Made by a program: the position numbers and the translations under genes. This document shows positions 46,072 through 56,496 of a stretch of 64,000 bases of DNA, piece after piece (position 1 is the first letter of the stretch; each line of letters opens with the position of its first letter). The notes under the pieces are model-generated. The model did not search any database. It was not told where the DNA came from and worked only from the letters and a program-made list of their open reading frames with translations. The DNA lies in NCBI RefSeq assembly GCF_004770265.1, contig NZ_RQGQ01000022.1, forward strand, positions 32,583 to 96,582, read 5' to 3'. Source of the DNA: Leptospira congkakensis (GTDB taxonomy: Bacteria > Spirochaetota > Leptospiria > Leptospirales > Leptospiraceae).

Positions 46072-47025
46072 CTAATACCTTTTTGTGACAGCTTTTGTCC
46101 AATGGTCCCGTCTCGTCACTCGGTACGGGTTTTCAAGGCTTTCGATCATGGATTCTAAGCTCTTTTTCCTGGTTTCATCCATGGATTCGTTTAGGTGTTT
46201 ACGCATGGAACATTCAGAACCTAGTTCACAGCAATAAATTTCCTGACAGGATTCTTTAATCTTTCGTAATTCTGGAAAACTTTCCCAAAGTTCAACAGGT
46301 GTCAGGTGTAAGATGCCCCATTCTTTGACTCCTGGAGAGTCGATGAGAACTGTGTTTTCTTCCAAAAACAAAGCAAAAGAATTAGTAGTGGTATGTTTTC
46401 CTTTTTTGGTCGATCCACTGACGAGGTTCGTCCTTTGTACTGTCTTTTTATGAAGATGGTTCATGAGTGTGGACTTTCCAACACCAGAATTTCCACACAG
46501 GAAGGTTCGTTTCCCGCGAATCCTTTCCCATAACGGTTGGATAGATTCTTCCGAAAGGAGAGAAACACTCATCACTTCATAACCTAACTCTCTATAGTAA
46601 ACCTCGCGTTCTTCGATTTCTTCATCAGAAATTAAATCTTTTTTAGTAAAAATAATCAGTGGAGGAATTTCTGTTTGGTATGAGGCCGCAAGTAACCTAT
46701 CGATAAATCCTGGTTTGGTTTCTGGATCTTTGCAGGAAGCAAGAATTGCCACTTGGTCTAAATTGGCACATAACACATGACTGTCGCCACGATCACTTTT
46801 CCTAGAGAGAAAATTCTTACGTTCCAATTTTTCCGAAATGACCCACTCTTCGCCGGAAGATTTTTCAGCCAAAACCATATCTCCCACAACAAAAGGATGG
46901 CGTTCGTTCGAATTCTTTAACCGTAACTTACCTTTGAGTACGGCGAGGGCATAGGAAGTTCCTTCTGAATAAATTTCATAATAGGCTCCGAAGATACGAG
47001 CAATTATAAATAGTTCTTTACCCAA
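46072..47025 (-). CDS. rsgA: Ribosome small-subunit GTPase RsgA
   Basis: 317 residues, start probably TTG 47025, since no ATG or GTG lies between it and the upstream in-frame stop at 47053. The circularly permuted GTPase order is visible: G4 TKKD (127-130), G1 GNSGVGKS (178-185), then the KGKHTTTNS switch and DSPG. An N-terminal OB fold (FGAYYEIYS, LKGKLRL) and a C-terminal zinc motif (CQEIYCCELGSECSMRKHLN) complete the family pattern. It promotes maturation of the 30S subunit using GTP. The start is only 5 bases from the start of the divergent kinase gene. Confidence 0.93.
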   Translation of the reverse strand: MGKELFIIARIFGAYYEIYSEGTSYALAVLKGKLRLKNSNERHPFVVGDMVLAEKSSGEEWVISEKLERKNFLSRKSDRGDSHVLCANLDQVAILASCKDPETKPGFIDRLLAASYQTEIPPLIIFTKKDLISDEEIEEREVYYRELGYEVMSVSLLSEESIQPLWERIRGKRTFLCGNSGVGKSTLMNHLHKKTVQRTNLVSGSTKKGKHTTTNSFALFLEENTVLIDSPGVKEWGILHLTPVELWESFPELRKIKESCQEIYCCELGSECSMRKHLNESMDETRKKSLESMIESLENPYRVTRRDHWTKAVTKRY

Positions 47026-47030
47026 GTGGA

Positions 47031-48899
47031 ATGTACCAAAATAATCTAGTTCTTACATTCTATACAGATGACATGCAAACACAAGTTTTCTTTCCTTTTG
47101 GAATCATAATCCTTTCTTCTTTTGCCTGGTTGGTTTTTGCTTATACCTTAGGCACTACCGATTCCACTAAAAACTTATCTTTGTTTGCCTGCATTTTGGG
47201 ATTTTTGACACTTTCCCTTCTCTATTTTTTGCGAAAGAAACCAAAAACAAACGAATCAGAAAAACCCAAAAAAAGGGATGAACTTGTCCAAAACCTATTT
47301 GCCTTAGAAAAATTCAAAGAAGAACTGATTTCTTTCAACGACCCCGACCAAATCAGCGAAACCATCAGCCAATTCCTTACTTCCAAAATCCCAGCCGAGT
47401 TTGCCCAAGTTTATACTTGGGACGAAAGAGAAGGACAATTTCGCCCAAGACCATTTTTAGAATCACTTGACCAGAAGTTTTCAAATTTACCATCCATTCC
47501 CGTATTCGATCCATTCCTGCTTTGGTTGTCCGAACGCGAAGGAATTCATATCAAAGAAAACTTCATTCAATTTGCATCCACTCATCACGAAAAAATAGCC
47601 AAACAAGCATTAGTTTTTTTTACAGAAACAAAATCCGAATTAGTAGCAACCCTTTCCATCAAATCAAGTTTAGTTGGTTTTATTTTACTAGGGAAACACA
47701 AAGAAGGGAAAATTTATGATATCGAGGAAATCGAAATTATTTTAGAGATTCTTTCGGTATCACTCATGTCTCTATCCAATTCGATGATTTACCAACAGCT
47801 TTTAAACTTAACAGAAACGTTGGAAGCAAAGGTAAGAGAACGAACCAAAGAATTAGAAGAGACCCAAGCCCATTTGGTGCAGTCTGAAAAAATGGCTTCT
47901 CTCGGGGTAATGGTGGCGGGGATTGCTCATGAAATCAATACCCCTGCTGCCGTCATCAATGGTTCAGCAGACAACTTAGATGCAAATTTAGTTTTTGTAT
48001 TATCTCATTTGGGAGATATTTCTCATCTCATTCAGAATCCAGATTTCCGTTCGATTTACTTAGACATTCTCTTTAGTTTTGTCAAAGAAGATCCTACTGC
48101 AAAAATTGATCCCAAAGATAAATTCAAACTCAAAAAAGAAACGAAACATAAATTCATCCAAGATGGGATTCCAGAAAATGATGCGACAGACCTTGCAACC
48201 TTTATCATTGACCACCATCTTTTGCATATGCAAGAAGAACTCATCCGTATTTGGAAATCGGGAGGGAAAGAAACCTTTGAGATGTTAAAGAACACTCTAA
48301 GTCTTCAACGAAATATCAAAAATATTAAATATGCAATTCGTAATATTGTTCGGATTGTCAAAGCACTCAAATACTATTCTCATTTAGGCCAAGCCTCATA
48401 TGCTGAGTCCGATCTACACGAAGGATTAGAAAACACTCTTGTGATCATGCAAAACCAAATCAAACATGGAGTGGAAATTGAAAGGGCTTATGGAACCATT
48501 CCTACTGTTAGGTGCAATATCGACGAACTCAACCAAGTTTGGACCAACCTCATCACCAACGCCATCCATGCGATGAAAAAAATCGAACATCCAAAACTAG
48601 TGATCTCTTCTAGAATGGTTGGTGAAGATTATGTATTGATTAGTTTCGAAGACAATGGGTCAGGAATTCCCTCTGAAATCAAAGACAAAATTTGGGATCC
48701 GTTTTTCACAACCAAAGACCAGGGAGAAGGTACAGGGCTTGGGCTCGGGATTGTGAAAGGAATCATCGAAAAACACAAAGGAAGGATAGAAGTAGAATCC
48801 TCTCCAGGAAAAACCAGGTTTATGGTTTATTTACCGTTAGTTGGCCCTGGAGATGTTCCAAGTATCCCAAAAGAAATCTTTCGGGAAATTCGTGGTTAA
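47031..48899 (+). CDS. Membrane sensor histidine kinase
   Basis: 622 residues from ATG 47031 (a second start at 47073 would remove 14 residues). Two membrane helices (about 20-40, 48-65) are followed by a GAF-like region (95-255), a coiled-coil linker (LEAKVRERTKELEETQ), the phospho-acceptor helix GIAHEINTP and, after an unusually long helical insertion of about 120 residues, a complete HATPase: NQVWTNLITNAIHAM, DNGSGIP, TTKDQGEGTGLGLGI. It is an intact kinase. No response regulator is adjacent. It is divergent from rsgA and ends with a 4-base overlap into the convergent desaturase gene. Confidence 0.9.
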   Translation: MYQNNLVLTFYTDDMQTQVFFPFGIIILSSFAWLVFAYTLGTTDSTKNLSLFACILGFLTLSLLYFLRKKPKTNESEKPKKRDELVQNLFALEKFKEELISFNDPDQISETISQFLTSKIPAEFAQVYTWDEREGQFRPRPFLESLDQKFSNLPSIPVFDPFLLWLSEREGIHIKENFIQFASTHHEKIAKQALVFFTETKSELVATLSIKSSLVGFILLGKHKEGKIYDIEEIEIILEILSVSLMSLSNSMIYQQLLNLTETLEAKVRERTKELEETQAHLVQSEKMASLGVMVAGIAHEINTPAAVINGSADNLDANLVFVLSHLGDISHLIQNPDFRSIYLDILFSFVKEDPTAKIDPKDKFKLKKETKHKFIQDGIPENDATDLATFIIDHHLLHMQEELIRIWKSGGKETFEMLKNTLSLQRNIKNIKYAIRNIVRIVKALKYYSHLGQASYAESDLHEGLENTLVIMQNQIKHGVEIERAYGTIPTVRCNIDELNQVWTNLITNAIHAMKKIEHPKLVISSRMVGEDYVLISFEDNGSGIPSEIKDKIWDPFFTTKDQGEGTGLGLGIVKGIIEKHKGRIEVESSPGKTRFMVYLPLVGPGDVPSIPKEIFREIRG

Positions 48900-50011
48900 G
48901 AAAACAGAGGTTTCCCTGGTTGGCTCAGGAGTTTTTCCCAGTTTTCTTTTGTTTTTTCAAAGTTCTGACGCAAAATACCAGCCTCTTCCGCATTAGAGTT
49001 TTGTTTTGCTTTTGTCCAATTTTGGAATTCCAACAAAGTTGTTTCACGAAGGTTGGCAAGTTGTTCTTCCCAGTGACGAAGTTTTGATTCTTCCAAGTTT
49101 GCAAATTGATTTAAGGTTTCTTTTTCCTTTAGATACATTGTTTTTTGGAGAATTTTTTCTTCTGAAACTTTTTTTAAGTTATAAGTAAGACCAAGATAAG
49201 ACAAACCTTTGATCATCCATTTGGATGGATCATAGTCAAACCAACGAATCCCATTTCGGTAATCTGCCTGAAATTCGTGATGGAAGTTATGAAATCCTTC
49301 ACCAAACGTGAAAAAGGCGATAATCCAATTGTCCCTCGCCGTTTGTTCTTTGGAAAAAGTTCGTTCTCCCCAAACATGACAAGCACTATTGATAAAAAAT
49401 GTAAATTGGTGAACCACAAAGAGTCGGAGAAACCCTGCGACAAAAAATCCTTCTAAAAATGAACCCCAGAGCATTGTGATAAACCCGGGAAGGAAAAAAC
49501 ACATAAAGATAGAGATAGAATAAAAATGTTTATGTTGCCAAAGAACGAGAGGGTCATTCACCAAATCTTGAACCCCATTTTGAACATACTTACGTTTGCG
49601 AAACAACCAACCAATATGAGCAAACCAAAATCCTTTTTTGATAGAATATGGGTCTTTGTCTGTATCTACAAATCTATGGTGGATGCGGTGGTCTTCGCTC
49701 CATTCAAGAGCAGTCGATTGAAAAGCCGCGGCTCCAAAAAGAAGTAACAAAAGTTTGATGGGGGATTTTGCTTCATAGGCTTTGTGTGAAAAAAGTCTAT
49801 GGTATCCAACAGTAATACCCATTCCAGTTGCGAAGAAATAGAATACAAACAAGGCCCAAGTGCCGAGGTGGATGGAACCATAAAGATAAAGGTAGAGAGT
49901 TCCAAAGATTCCTACTAAAGGAGAAGTGAGTAAAAATATCATTGTGACCCAATCAATGGGGGCCGTCGTTTTGATTTCAGCTTGTGTCGTCATAGAGAAT
50001 TCCTGTTTCAT
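48896..50011 (-). CDS. Acyl-CoA (delta-9 type) desaturase with coiled-coil tail
   Basis: 371 residues from ATG 50011; a second ATG at 49993 has AGGA 7 bases before it and is an equal candidate. The three histidine boxes are complete: HRLFSH (71-76), HRIHH (108-112) and HNFHH near 250. Four membrane segments carry the di-iron fold, so oxygen-dependent introduction of a double bond into acyl-CoA is expected. The last ~85 residues are strongly helical and charged (KEKETLNQFANLEESK and so on), which is not part of the usual fold. Unsaturated fatty acids would help membrane fluidity. It is a single gene with no regulator next to it. Confidence 0.9.
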   Translation of the reverse strand: MKQEFSMTTQAEIKTTAPIDWVTMIFLLTSPLVGIFGTLYLYLYGSIHLGTWALFVFYFFATGMGITVGYHRLFSHKAYEAKSPIKLLLLLFGAAAFQSTALEWSEDHRIHHRFVDTDKDPYSIKKGFWFAHIGWLFRKRKYVQNGVQDLVNDPLVLWQHKHFYSISIFMCFFLPGFITMLWGSFLEGFFVAGFLRLFVVHQFTFFINSACHVWGERTFSKEQTARDNWIIAFFTFGEGFHNFHHEFQADYRNGIRWFDYDPSKWMIKGLSYLGLTYNLKKVSEEKILQKTMYLKEKETLNQFANLEESKLRHWEEQLANLRETTLLEFQNWTKAKQNSNAEEAGILRQNFEKTKENWEKLLSQPGKPLFS

Positions 50012-50052
50012 GGTGTGGGAGTCCTAAAGCCAGAATTCGGTTGCAAAAAAAA

Positions 50053-51186
50053 ATGAGTACAGAACGTTACAAACCAGGTTTTTTAGAACAGTGGGGACGT
50101 CGGGTTCTCATTCGAATTCACTCACATTCAAAAAAACCCAAAGATTCCGGAAAAAGTTTTGCTTATCATTCTAGAATCATCATCCTCTGGGGAATTTTTT
50201 GGTCCTTTTGGATTGGATTTTTACCATCGGTCGCTTTCGTTGCTCTCTGCACCTTCCTTCCTCCCCTCCGATTTTGGCCTCTTTCCAATCTCTCTTATTC
50301 TGCACTTTCTGGATTTATTTTTCTTTTGGCTCTTCTGACCATCATCGAATTTTACCTTCTCTTTCGATTAGGGTTTTATCTTTCGTTTCGAATGGCGCAG
50401 TACGCGGACATTGAACTTGCTGAAGAACCAGAACTCATCACACCCATTCCAGGTATGATGGCAAGGTTGGTTTTAGAAATCCCTGATCCACGATTCCGAT
50501 TGTATGGAATTGATCCTTATAAACATCTGAACGAAAAGGCCTTATTTTTCCGAACAATATTGTATAAAAGTAAAGTGTTCCTTTCCAATATATTCGCCAA
50601 ACTCATATTAAAGGTTTTTTTAGGAAGGACAGGACTTCGATTTTTAATTGAATACATATCGGGACCAGTCACGGGAATTTGGGATAGTTTAACTACATAT
50701 ATGATCCTTTATGAACTTCGCAAAAGGATCATCACAAGAAAATTATCCGATGCCATGTTGCTAAAAATCAAATCCAAAAGCCGCAGAAAAGAATTGATAG
50801 AATCAGCGGTCCGTTCTGTTGCCATCTCGATTGTTTATACAAAAACATTCCACCCTAACTTTGAATATTTGCTTTTTGGGTTGATTGGTCTTTTGCCAAA
50901 TAAAGACAAACTAACAAACCTAGACGATTGGAATGAATTTGTCCTTTCCTTCCAAAATTTAACAGAAGAAGAAAGGAAATGGCCCATTGTCATTTTTGCC
51001 CTCTGTTCCTCATTCGATGGATCCTTAAATAATGAAGAACTAAATGCCTTTCAAGAGATCACTGAGGTTTCACCTTCTTGGCTTTTGGATCGGGTGCACC
51101 ATTTGGCAGCTACCATTCGAAAAGGAGAACTTTCAGAATCTTTAGTTTGGATGGAAAAAATCCTTCCCGAAGAATCCATTCACTGA
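50053..51186 (+). CDS. Membrane protein of unknown function, TerB-like C-terminus
   Basis: 377 residues from ATG 50053; TTG 50041 is the only upstream option and is less likely. Two membrane helices (about 45-70 and 82-110) are followed by a soluble, helical region. Near the C-terminus the segment PIVIFALCSSFDGSLNNEELNAFQEI resembles the TerB-type helix pair with an acidic patch, a metal-binding fold in some tellurite-resistance proteins. I could not name the family. It is 36 bases ahead of tpx, which has its own ribosome site, and may be co-transcribed. Confidence 0.65.
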   Translation: MSTERYKPGFLEQWGRRVLIRIHSHSKKPKDSGKSFAYHSRIIILWGIFWSFWIGFLPSVAFVALCTFLPPLRFWPLSNLSYSALSGFIFLLALLTIIEFYLLFRLGFYLSFRMAQYADIELAEEPELITPIPGMMARLVLEIPDPRFRLYGIDPYKHLNEKALFFRTILYKSKVFLSNIFAKLILKVFLGRTGLRFLIEYISGPVTGIWDSLTTYMILYELRKRIITRKLSDAMLLKIKSKSRRKELIESAVRSVAISIVYTKTFHPNFEYLLFGLIGLLPNKDKLTNLDDWNEFVLSFQNLTEEERKWPIVIFALCSSFDGSLNNEELNAFQEITEVSPSWLLDRVHHLAATIRKGELSESLVWMEKILPEESIH

Positions 51187-51222
51187 AAGACTAGAATTAA
51201 TCTAAATACAAAGGAGACAATC

Positions 51223-51738
51223 ATGGCCCAAGTAACTCTCAAAGGAAATCCCGTTCCCCTAGAAGGAAACATTCCCAAACCAGGGGACAAAGCTCCTGAT
51301 TTCCGAGTCGCAAAACAAGATCTAGGTGATCTTACTCTAAAAGACCTTTCAGGAAAGGTAAAAATTCTCGTTGCAGTTCCTAGTTTGGATACAGCAGTTT
51401 GTGCCCTCGAAACAAAAAAGTTTAACGAAAAAGCAGCGAAAGAAAATGGAATCACCACCCTTATCATTTCTGGTGACCTTCCTTTTGCGATGAAACGTTT
51501 TTGTTCCACAGAAGGAATTGATTCTGAAAACTTAATCACAGGATCTCAGTTTAAAGATTTTTCTTTTTCCAAAAATTACGGAACTCATATTGCTGCTGGC
51601 CCACTTGCTGGTCTTTCCGCACGTGCTGTTTTTGTTGTGGATAAAGATGATATCGTAAGATATACAGAACTCGTACCGGAAATAGGCAGTGAACCTAATT
51701 ACGATACGGTTCTTGCGGAAGCTAAGAAACTCGTTTAG
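51223..51738 (+). CDS. tpx: Thiol peroxidase (Tpx-type peroxiredoxin)
   Basis: 171 residues with a strong AAAGGAGA site. The peroxidatic Cys60 lies in [12 protein letters not shown] and the resolving Cys94 in KRFCSTEG, the Tpx spacing. The N-terminal [10 protein letters not shown] and the [10 protein letters not shown] ends match. It reduces hydrogen peroxide and alkyl hydroperoxides with thioredoxin. Its last 17 bases overlap the end of the convergent ATPase gene, so no terminator is possible between them. Peroxide defence is expected in Leptospira. Confidence 0.94.
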   Translation: MAQVTLKGNPVPLEGNIPKPGDKAPDFRVAKQDLGDLTLKDLSGKVKILVAVPSLDTAVCALETKKFNEKAAKENGITTLIISGDLPFAMKRFCSTEGIDSENLITGSQFKDFSFSKNYGTHIAAGPLAGLSARAVFVVDKDDIVRYTELVPEIGSEPNYDTVLAEAKKLV

Positions 51739-54031
51739 TCAATTCATGGATTTGGCAGGGAAGTTTCAAACCATCTGCCAAAACTTTTATCTTAGAAACT
51801 AACTCACCATCAAAACTAAAAAATACTACCTTCCATTCTTCCTCTGCATTTGTTAAACATTGAAGTGTGTATGCGAGAGCAGAATCACGTCTTTCCGCAT
51901 CCATATGTCGAAATGGTTCATCCAAAAGCAAAAATGGTAAGTTGAATTGTTTTCCAATCCGGAAGGCATATTCCAAACGAAGAACAAATGAAATTTGTTC
52001 TTTGGTTCCTGTGGATAAATTTTCGAAACGAAAACGATTACTAGAAGAATCTGTGGTGATTTGGATTTCGTCAGAGAAACCATTCCACTGGATTTGTTTT
52101 GAGGGAAGTGATCCTTTTAAAGCATCCATTCTTGATTGTAGTGATTTTACAAGGGAGGACATTTTGTCCGTGCTTTCGACTTGCATCTCGGAAAATATTT
52201 CTGATAACACTTCCAAACTTTGAAAGTTTCGATCCAAATCATTTTTCCATTTTTCTTTGATCTCTAGGTTACGTTTGTTTGTTTCCCATTCTTTTTGGGC
52301 AGGAACCATTTGTGATTCCAAAACAGCTTTTCCCGTATCTAACTTTTTTTCTAGTTCAATTACACTTCGTTCTAATTCGCGGATTTTTTCGGAAAGGGTT
52401 TGGATTCGATTCTCTAATTTTTGTTTGGTGGCTCTGTCTTCGGAAGAAAAGGTTTTAGAAATTCCTTTTTTTTCCAAGTCAGATACTTTTTCTTTTGTTT
52501 TAAGTTTGAGTTCCCCTAAATCGGCGGTTCCCCATTTTTTGGATTCGGTTTTTAAGGACTCGGTGAGAGTATTTAATTTCTCTTGTTTCAATCGAATTTG
52601 AACATACAATTCGGAAAGTTCAGATAAGGATTGTACTCCCGCATCTCGCCAAACACCTGCAAGTTCCTTCTCTTTTTCCAAAATGTTTTCACTTATTTTT
52701 TTATCTTCTCCGCGAAGCCCAGTGATTTCTTCTTCCAGCGAAGACAGGGTAGAACCAAAACCTTCTGATTCCAATTTTTGTTTTGTGTATTCTCTTTCAT
52801 ACCTTTGGAAACATAAAGACAAAGAATCCAATGTTAAGGATTCGGGTTTCCACTCACCCAAGGTTTTTGTTTCCATCTCCGTTGCGATGCGGCGAACCAT
52901 CTCATTCCATTTCGGTTCATCTTTTTCTAGTTTGATTTCTTTGGCACGGAAAACAAAATAAAGAGATAATACTAAAAATAATGTTGGCAAAATGTAAATC
53001 CAACCATCGAATCCTGAAAATATAGAAAAAATCAGGGAAAAAATTCCTAAAACACCAAATCCTCCCGCCAAACTTCTGTATAATGGATTCCAAATTGTTT
53101 TTTGGATCACAGGAGATTCTTCTTGAAACCTTCGAACCATTTGTTTCCAAGTTTCAAAATAATCGAAATAGGACTCTAATTTTTTAGATTTTTGTTCGAT
53201 TTGTTTTTTTTGGGTGGAAGAAGATTCTAATTTTGATTCTAAACTGACAAGTCTCTCTTTAGATAAATTTCGTTTTTGTTCCAGTGATTTGATTTCTCCA
53301 TCCAAATTTTTGGATTTTTGATCCCAACCTGACTTTAGAATTTTTTCATCTTGTTTGGAGCCCGATTCCAAAGTTTCCCATTGTAATAGTTGCCCATACA
53401 CACGATCTATTTCGTTGTGTTGTTCTGTTTCTTTAAACTCGAGAAGTTCCGTTTGTAGTTTGGTTAGTTCCGATTCAAAATTTGTTAGATCTAATTTTAT
53501 TTTTTGCCGTTCCGTTTCCCAAATAGGCAAATCAACAAATTGAGAAGAAATTCTATTCAAAGAAAATTCAGAATCATCAAACTTTTGCTTGGCTATATTT
53601 AATTCAGACAAAGCCAAATTCCATTCTTTGGCTGATTTTCTTGTTCCAGTTTTAGCAGAAAGTTGTTCTACTTGTTCCAATAGTTTTTCTGGATTATAAC
53701 CACTATCAAATATCGTTTGTTCTATTGTAGTGATCAGTTCCTTTTCGGAGCCGACATCCATATTCCCTTCACGAATCACGAGGGAATTCAAAAACAAATT
53801 GGGAGATAAGGTAAGTTTGGGAATTCCCAAATCAGAGTTTCTTTCAGCTTTGTATCTGGCGTTGAGAAGGGCACCAAATTTTGTGCTTCCCGCCACTTTG
53901 ACAAGAGCGGAAACAAAAGCATCCAGGATGGTTGTTTTTCCCGATTCATTGGGCCCTGTGAACACAGTCACTCTTTCGATTGGAAATTCTTTTTTAGAAA
54001 AGATTCCGAAGTTTTCTATCTTTAATTTCAT
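51722..54031 (-). CDS. YhaN/SbcC-like AAA ATPase with central membrane segment
   Basis: 769 residues from ATG 54031, with ATGA overlap to the nuclease gene. Walker A is GPNESGKT (26-33). The middle is two long coiled-coil arms split by a hydrophobic stretch ([22 protein letters not shown] and [18 protein letters not shown]) that predicts two membrane helices, as in B. subtilis YhaN. The C-terminal half-site carries [11 protein letters not shown] (signature) and FLLLDEPF (Walker B). With the nuclease it should form a Rad50/Mre11-like complex tethered to the membrane. In YhaN-type proteins no zinc hook is present at the tip, and none is seen here. It acts in DNA metabolism by inference. Confidence 0.83.
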   Translation of the reverse strand: MKLKIENFGIFSKKEFPIERVTVFTGPNESGKTTILDAFVSALVKVAGSTKFGALLNARYKAERNSDLGIPKLTLSPNLFLNSLVIREGNMDVGSEKELITTIEQTIFDSGYNPEKLLEQVEQLSAKTGTRKSAKEWNLALSELNIAKQKFDDSEFSLNRISSQFVDLPIWETERQKIKLDLTNFESELTKLQTELLEFKETEQHNEIDRVYGQLLQWETLESGSKQDEKILKSGWDQKSKNLDGEIKSLEQKRNLSKERLVSLESKLESSSTQKKQIEQKSKKLESYFDYFETWKQMVRRFQEESPVIQKTIWNPLYRSLAGGFGVLGIFSLIFSIFSGFDGWIYILPTLFLVLSLYFVFRAKEIKLEKDEPKWNEMVRRIATEMETKTLGEWKPESLTLDSLSLCFQRYEREYTKQKLESEGFGSTLSSLEEEITGLRGEDKKISENILEKEKELAGVWRDAGVQSLSELSELYVQIRLKQEKLNTLTESLKTESKKWGTADLGELKLKTKEKVSDLEKKGISKTFSSEDRATKQKLENRIQTLSEKIRELERSVIELEKKLDTGKAVLESQMVPAQKEWETNKRNLEIKEKWKNDLDRNFQSLEVLSEIFSEMQVESTDKMSSLVKSLQSRMDALKGSLPSKQIQWNGFSDEIQITTDSSSNRFRFENLSTGTKEQISFVLRLEYAFRIGKQFNLPFLLLDEPFRHMDAERRDSALAYTLQCLTNAEEEWKVVFFSFDGELVSKIKVLADGLKLPCQIHELTKRVS

Positions 54032-55119
54032 CGGTTTTTCTTTCCTTCTAAAATCAATCGAATCCCAGTGACCCTTGTATGTTTCCAATGGAGAGGATCC
54101 ATTTGTTCTTTTCTTTCATTCATTTTATCAAGGAATTGTTTCACAAATTCATTTTCAGAAAGATGTTGAATGACAGTGATTTGGGATTCATCGGGATCAA
54201 ATTCCAAAATTCGAAATTTTGATTTCCAAACGCGTTGAACTTCTTCTTGGAATTTTTGTTTTTCTACCATGGAGTCAACATATCCAAGAAAACGAAATAC
54301 AATCCAATCCTCAGGGTTTGTTCCATCCAAATAAGTTTCGATACTTTCTTCTGGTTTTCCTTCCGTATCTAAGGAAACTAAGATTTCTCTATATTCACCA
54401 GCGGACTTCCAATAAACGGATTCTGTACGAACCTTCGATCCATCAACATGGATGAAAATTCCACCTCTTTTTCCCAACTCCCCTTTTCTCCAAACGCGAG
54501 AAGATCCCGCATAACCAACCTCACACTTCCCAATCATACCTGTACGTGCACGGTGTAAATGTCCAATGGCAAGATAATCCAATCCCAAGTTTTGAATGAG
54601 ATGAGGATCTAAATAGGATCCTCCCTCTTCTTCTTCCTCACTTAGGCCAGTAAAACTCATTCCGGAAACAGTTCCATGAGCTATACCAATTCTTAGTTTT
54701 GTTTGTTTTGCCAGTGGAGGAGAAAGTAAAAGTTCAGAATAGTTTTCTTGGTGAGGGATGGATAAAAATTCGATTCCGTTGTCTTCAAATAAAAAATAAG
54801 GAGTTCTGTCCAAAACTTTTACCTTCGAAGACCAGTCATAGTCCGCATAACGGTTGTTTTTTCCTTTTTTCTCAAGGATTTCATGATTCCCGGGAAGAAA
54901 ATAAATGATTCCCGAATAAGAAGAAACTTCTTTTAAGAAGTCAGAGCGGAGTGCTTCTAAATCAGGGAAGGTATTAAAAAGATCTCCGCAAAATAAAATG
55001 CGGTCACATTTTGTTGATTCCGCAGTTTGTAAAATTTCTCGTAATACGGAAAGAGAATATCTCTGTTCTTCGGGGGAATTTTGGGAAAGATGGAGGTCGG
55101 AAACTTGTAATAACTTCAT
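54028..55119 (-). CDS. YhaO/SbcD-like metallophosphoesterase (DNA nuclease)
   Basis: 363 residues. All five phosphoesterase motifs are visible: SDLHL (7-11), GDLFN (45-49), PGNHE, the His of IAHGT and GHLHR. This is the Mre11/SbcD nuclease core with Mn-binding residues complete. The C-terminal part is the capping domain, shorter and different from E. coli SbcD. The gene precedes and overlaps the membrane-spanning ATPase gene by 4 bases, as yhaO precedes yhaN in Bacillus. It should process DNA ends or hairpins with its partner. Confidence 0.88.
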   Translation of the reverse strand: MKLLQVSDLHLSQNSPEEQRYSLSVLREILQTAESTKCDRILFCGDLFNTFPDLEALRSDFLKEVSSYSGIIYFLPGNHEILEKKGKNNRYADYDWSSKVKVLDRTPYFLFEDNGIEFLSIPHQENYSELLLSPPLAKQTKLRIGIAHGTVSGMSFTGLSEEEEEGGSYLDPHLIQNLGLDYLAIGHLHRARTGMIGKCEVGYAGSSRVWRKGELGKRGGIFIHVDGSKVRTESVYWKSAGEYREILVSLDTEGKPEESIETYLDGTNPEDWIVFRFLGYVDSMVEKQKFQEEVQRVWKSKFRILEFDPDESQITVIQHLSENEFVKQFLDKMNERKEQMDPLHWKHTRVTGIRLILEGKKNR

Positions 55120-55194
55120 ACTGTAGGTTTAGGGAGAGTTTACCTCCCCCCTGGGACAAAATAAAGAAATTACGAAAAAAAAGCAAGGGAGGTG

Positions 55195-56388
55195 CTAGAT
55201 CACTCGGTCTTTTTTAAACTCCGCAATTTTCTCTTTAGGAAACCCCAAACCACCCAAAATCTCTTCTGTATGTTCCCCATGTTCTGGCGGATCGTTTCTG
55301 TAGACAAAGGGAGTTTCTGAAAAATGAAATGGAGAACCAAATTGTAAAATTGGTCCATATTTGGGATGGTTTCTTTCGATCACCATACCACGTTCTTTCA
55401 TATGTGGATCTTCTGAAACTTCCTTCATATTGAGAATAGGAGAAAGGCAAGCATCCGTATTGTCGAAGATAGGTTGCAAATCGGAATAGGTTTTGGATTT
55501 GAAATAATCGGTTAACTTTTGTTTAATGATTGGAATGTTTTCTTCGTTCATCGGATGGTCTTTGGTTAAGTTTTCCATTCCTGCTGCCCGTAAAAAAGTT
55601 TGGAAGAACATATCTTCTAAGGCACCGAGTGCTACATACCGACCTTCTTTCGTTTCATAAACATTATAGTTTGGTAATTTACCTGATAAAATATCATTCC
55701 CTGCTTCAGGAGATTTTTCCGAAGAAGATAAAATTCCACCGTATAACGAAAGAAACTGGAGAGATGCATCTGTCATAGAAATATCAATCCGTTGTCCTTT
55801 GCCTGTTTTTTCTCTGAAGTAAAGAGCAGCAAGAATTGCAGAAAGGGCTGTGAGTGTTCCTCCTCCCACATCTGCTAATTGAAAACCAGCAGGCCTTGGA
55901 GGATTTCCAGTTTGGTCAAGGACTCCAGACACTGCTAAGTAATTCAAATCATGTCCTGCAAAGTCTACGTATTTACCCGAGATTCCGTAGCCAGAAATTC
56001 CACAGTAAATCAAACGTGGAAATTTTTCTTTTAAGACATCATAACCGATTCCCATTTTATCCATTCCATCGGGACGGAATCCTTCGAGCAAAATGTCTGC
56101 ATCTTCTAAAAGTTTAAAAAGAATTTCTTTGGCTTGCTCTCTTTTTAGATTCAGTGTGATCGCTTTTTTATTTCGATTCAACATCATGTACAAAGCGGGA
56201 TATCCTGTTTTGCCTTTGAACATTGCACGAGACCCATCATAAGCTCTTGGGTTTTCGATTTTGATCACTTCCGCTCCCATATCTGCTAAATGTTGTGAAC
56301 ATAAGGGGCCTGGAAGGAGTAAGGATAAGTCGACAACTTTCACACCAGCGAGTGGTCCTTTGGATGATTGGTTTTGATTTTGGCTCAT
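55195..56388 (-). CDS. CaiB/BaiF CoA-transferase family, alpha-methylacyl-CoA racemase-like
   Basis: 397 residues, typical family length. It begins with LAGVKVVDLSLLLPGPLCSQHLADMGAEVIKIE. The catalytic His146 in GHDLNYLAVSG and Asp173 in LADVGGG fit the racemase-type pair (His/Asp of alpha-methylacyl-CoA racemase), and the Asp also serves as nucleophile in CoA transferases. Branched-chain fatty acid breakdown would suit a lipid-feeding spirochaete. It stands alone on the minus strand after the nuclease pair. Confidence 0.9.
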   Translation of the reverse strand: MSQNQNQSSKGPLAGVKVVDLSLLLPGPLCSQHLADMGAEVIKIENPRAYDGSRAMFKGKTGYPALYMMLNRNKKAITLNLKREQAKEILFKLLEDADILLEGFRPDGMDKMGIGYDVLKEKFPRLIYCGISGYGISGKYVDFAGHDLNYLAVSGVLDQTGNPPRPAGFQLADVGGGTLTALSAILAALYFREKTGKGQRIDISMTDASLQFLSLYGGILSSSEKSPEAGNDILSGKLPNYNVYETKEGRYVALGALEDMFFQTFLRAAGMENLTKDHPMNEENIPIIKQKLTDYFKSKTYSDLQPIFDNTDACLSPILNMKEVSEDPHMKERGMVIERNHPKYGPILQFGSPFHFSETPFVYRNDPPEHGEHTEEILGGLGFPKEKIAEFKKDRVI

Positions 56389-56496
56389 TTTGTTTTATTG
56401 GGAATCCTGGAAATTTTTTTCTAAATTAAGCTATTTCTCTCGTAATATATAAAGGGAGAACCCTAACTGGAACCGATACGAGTACAAAAGGGAATC

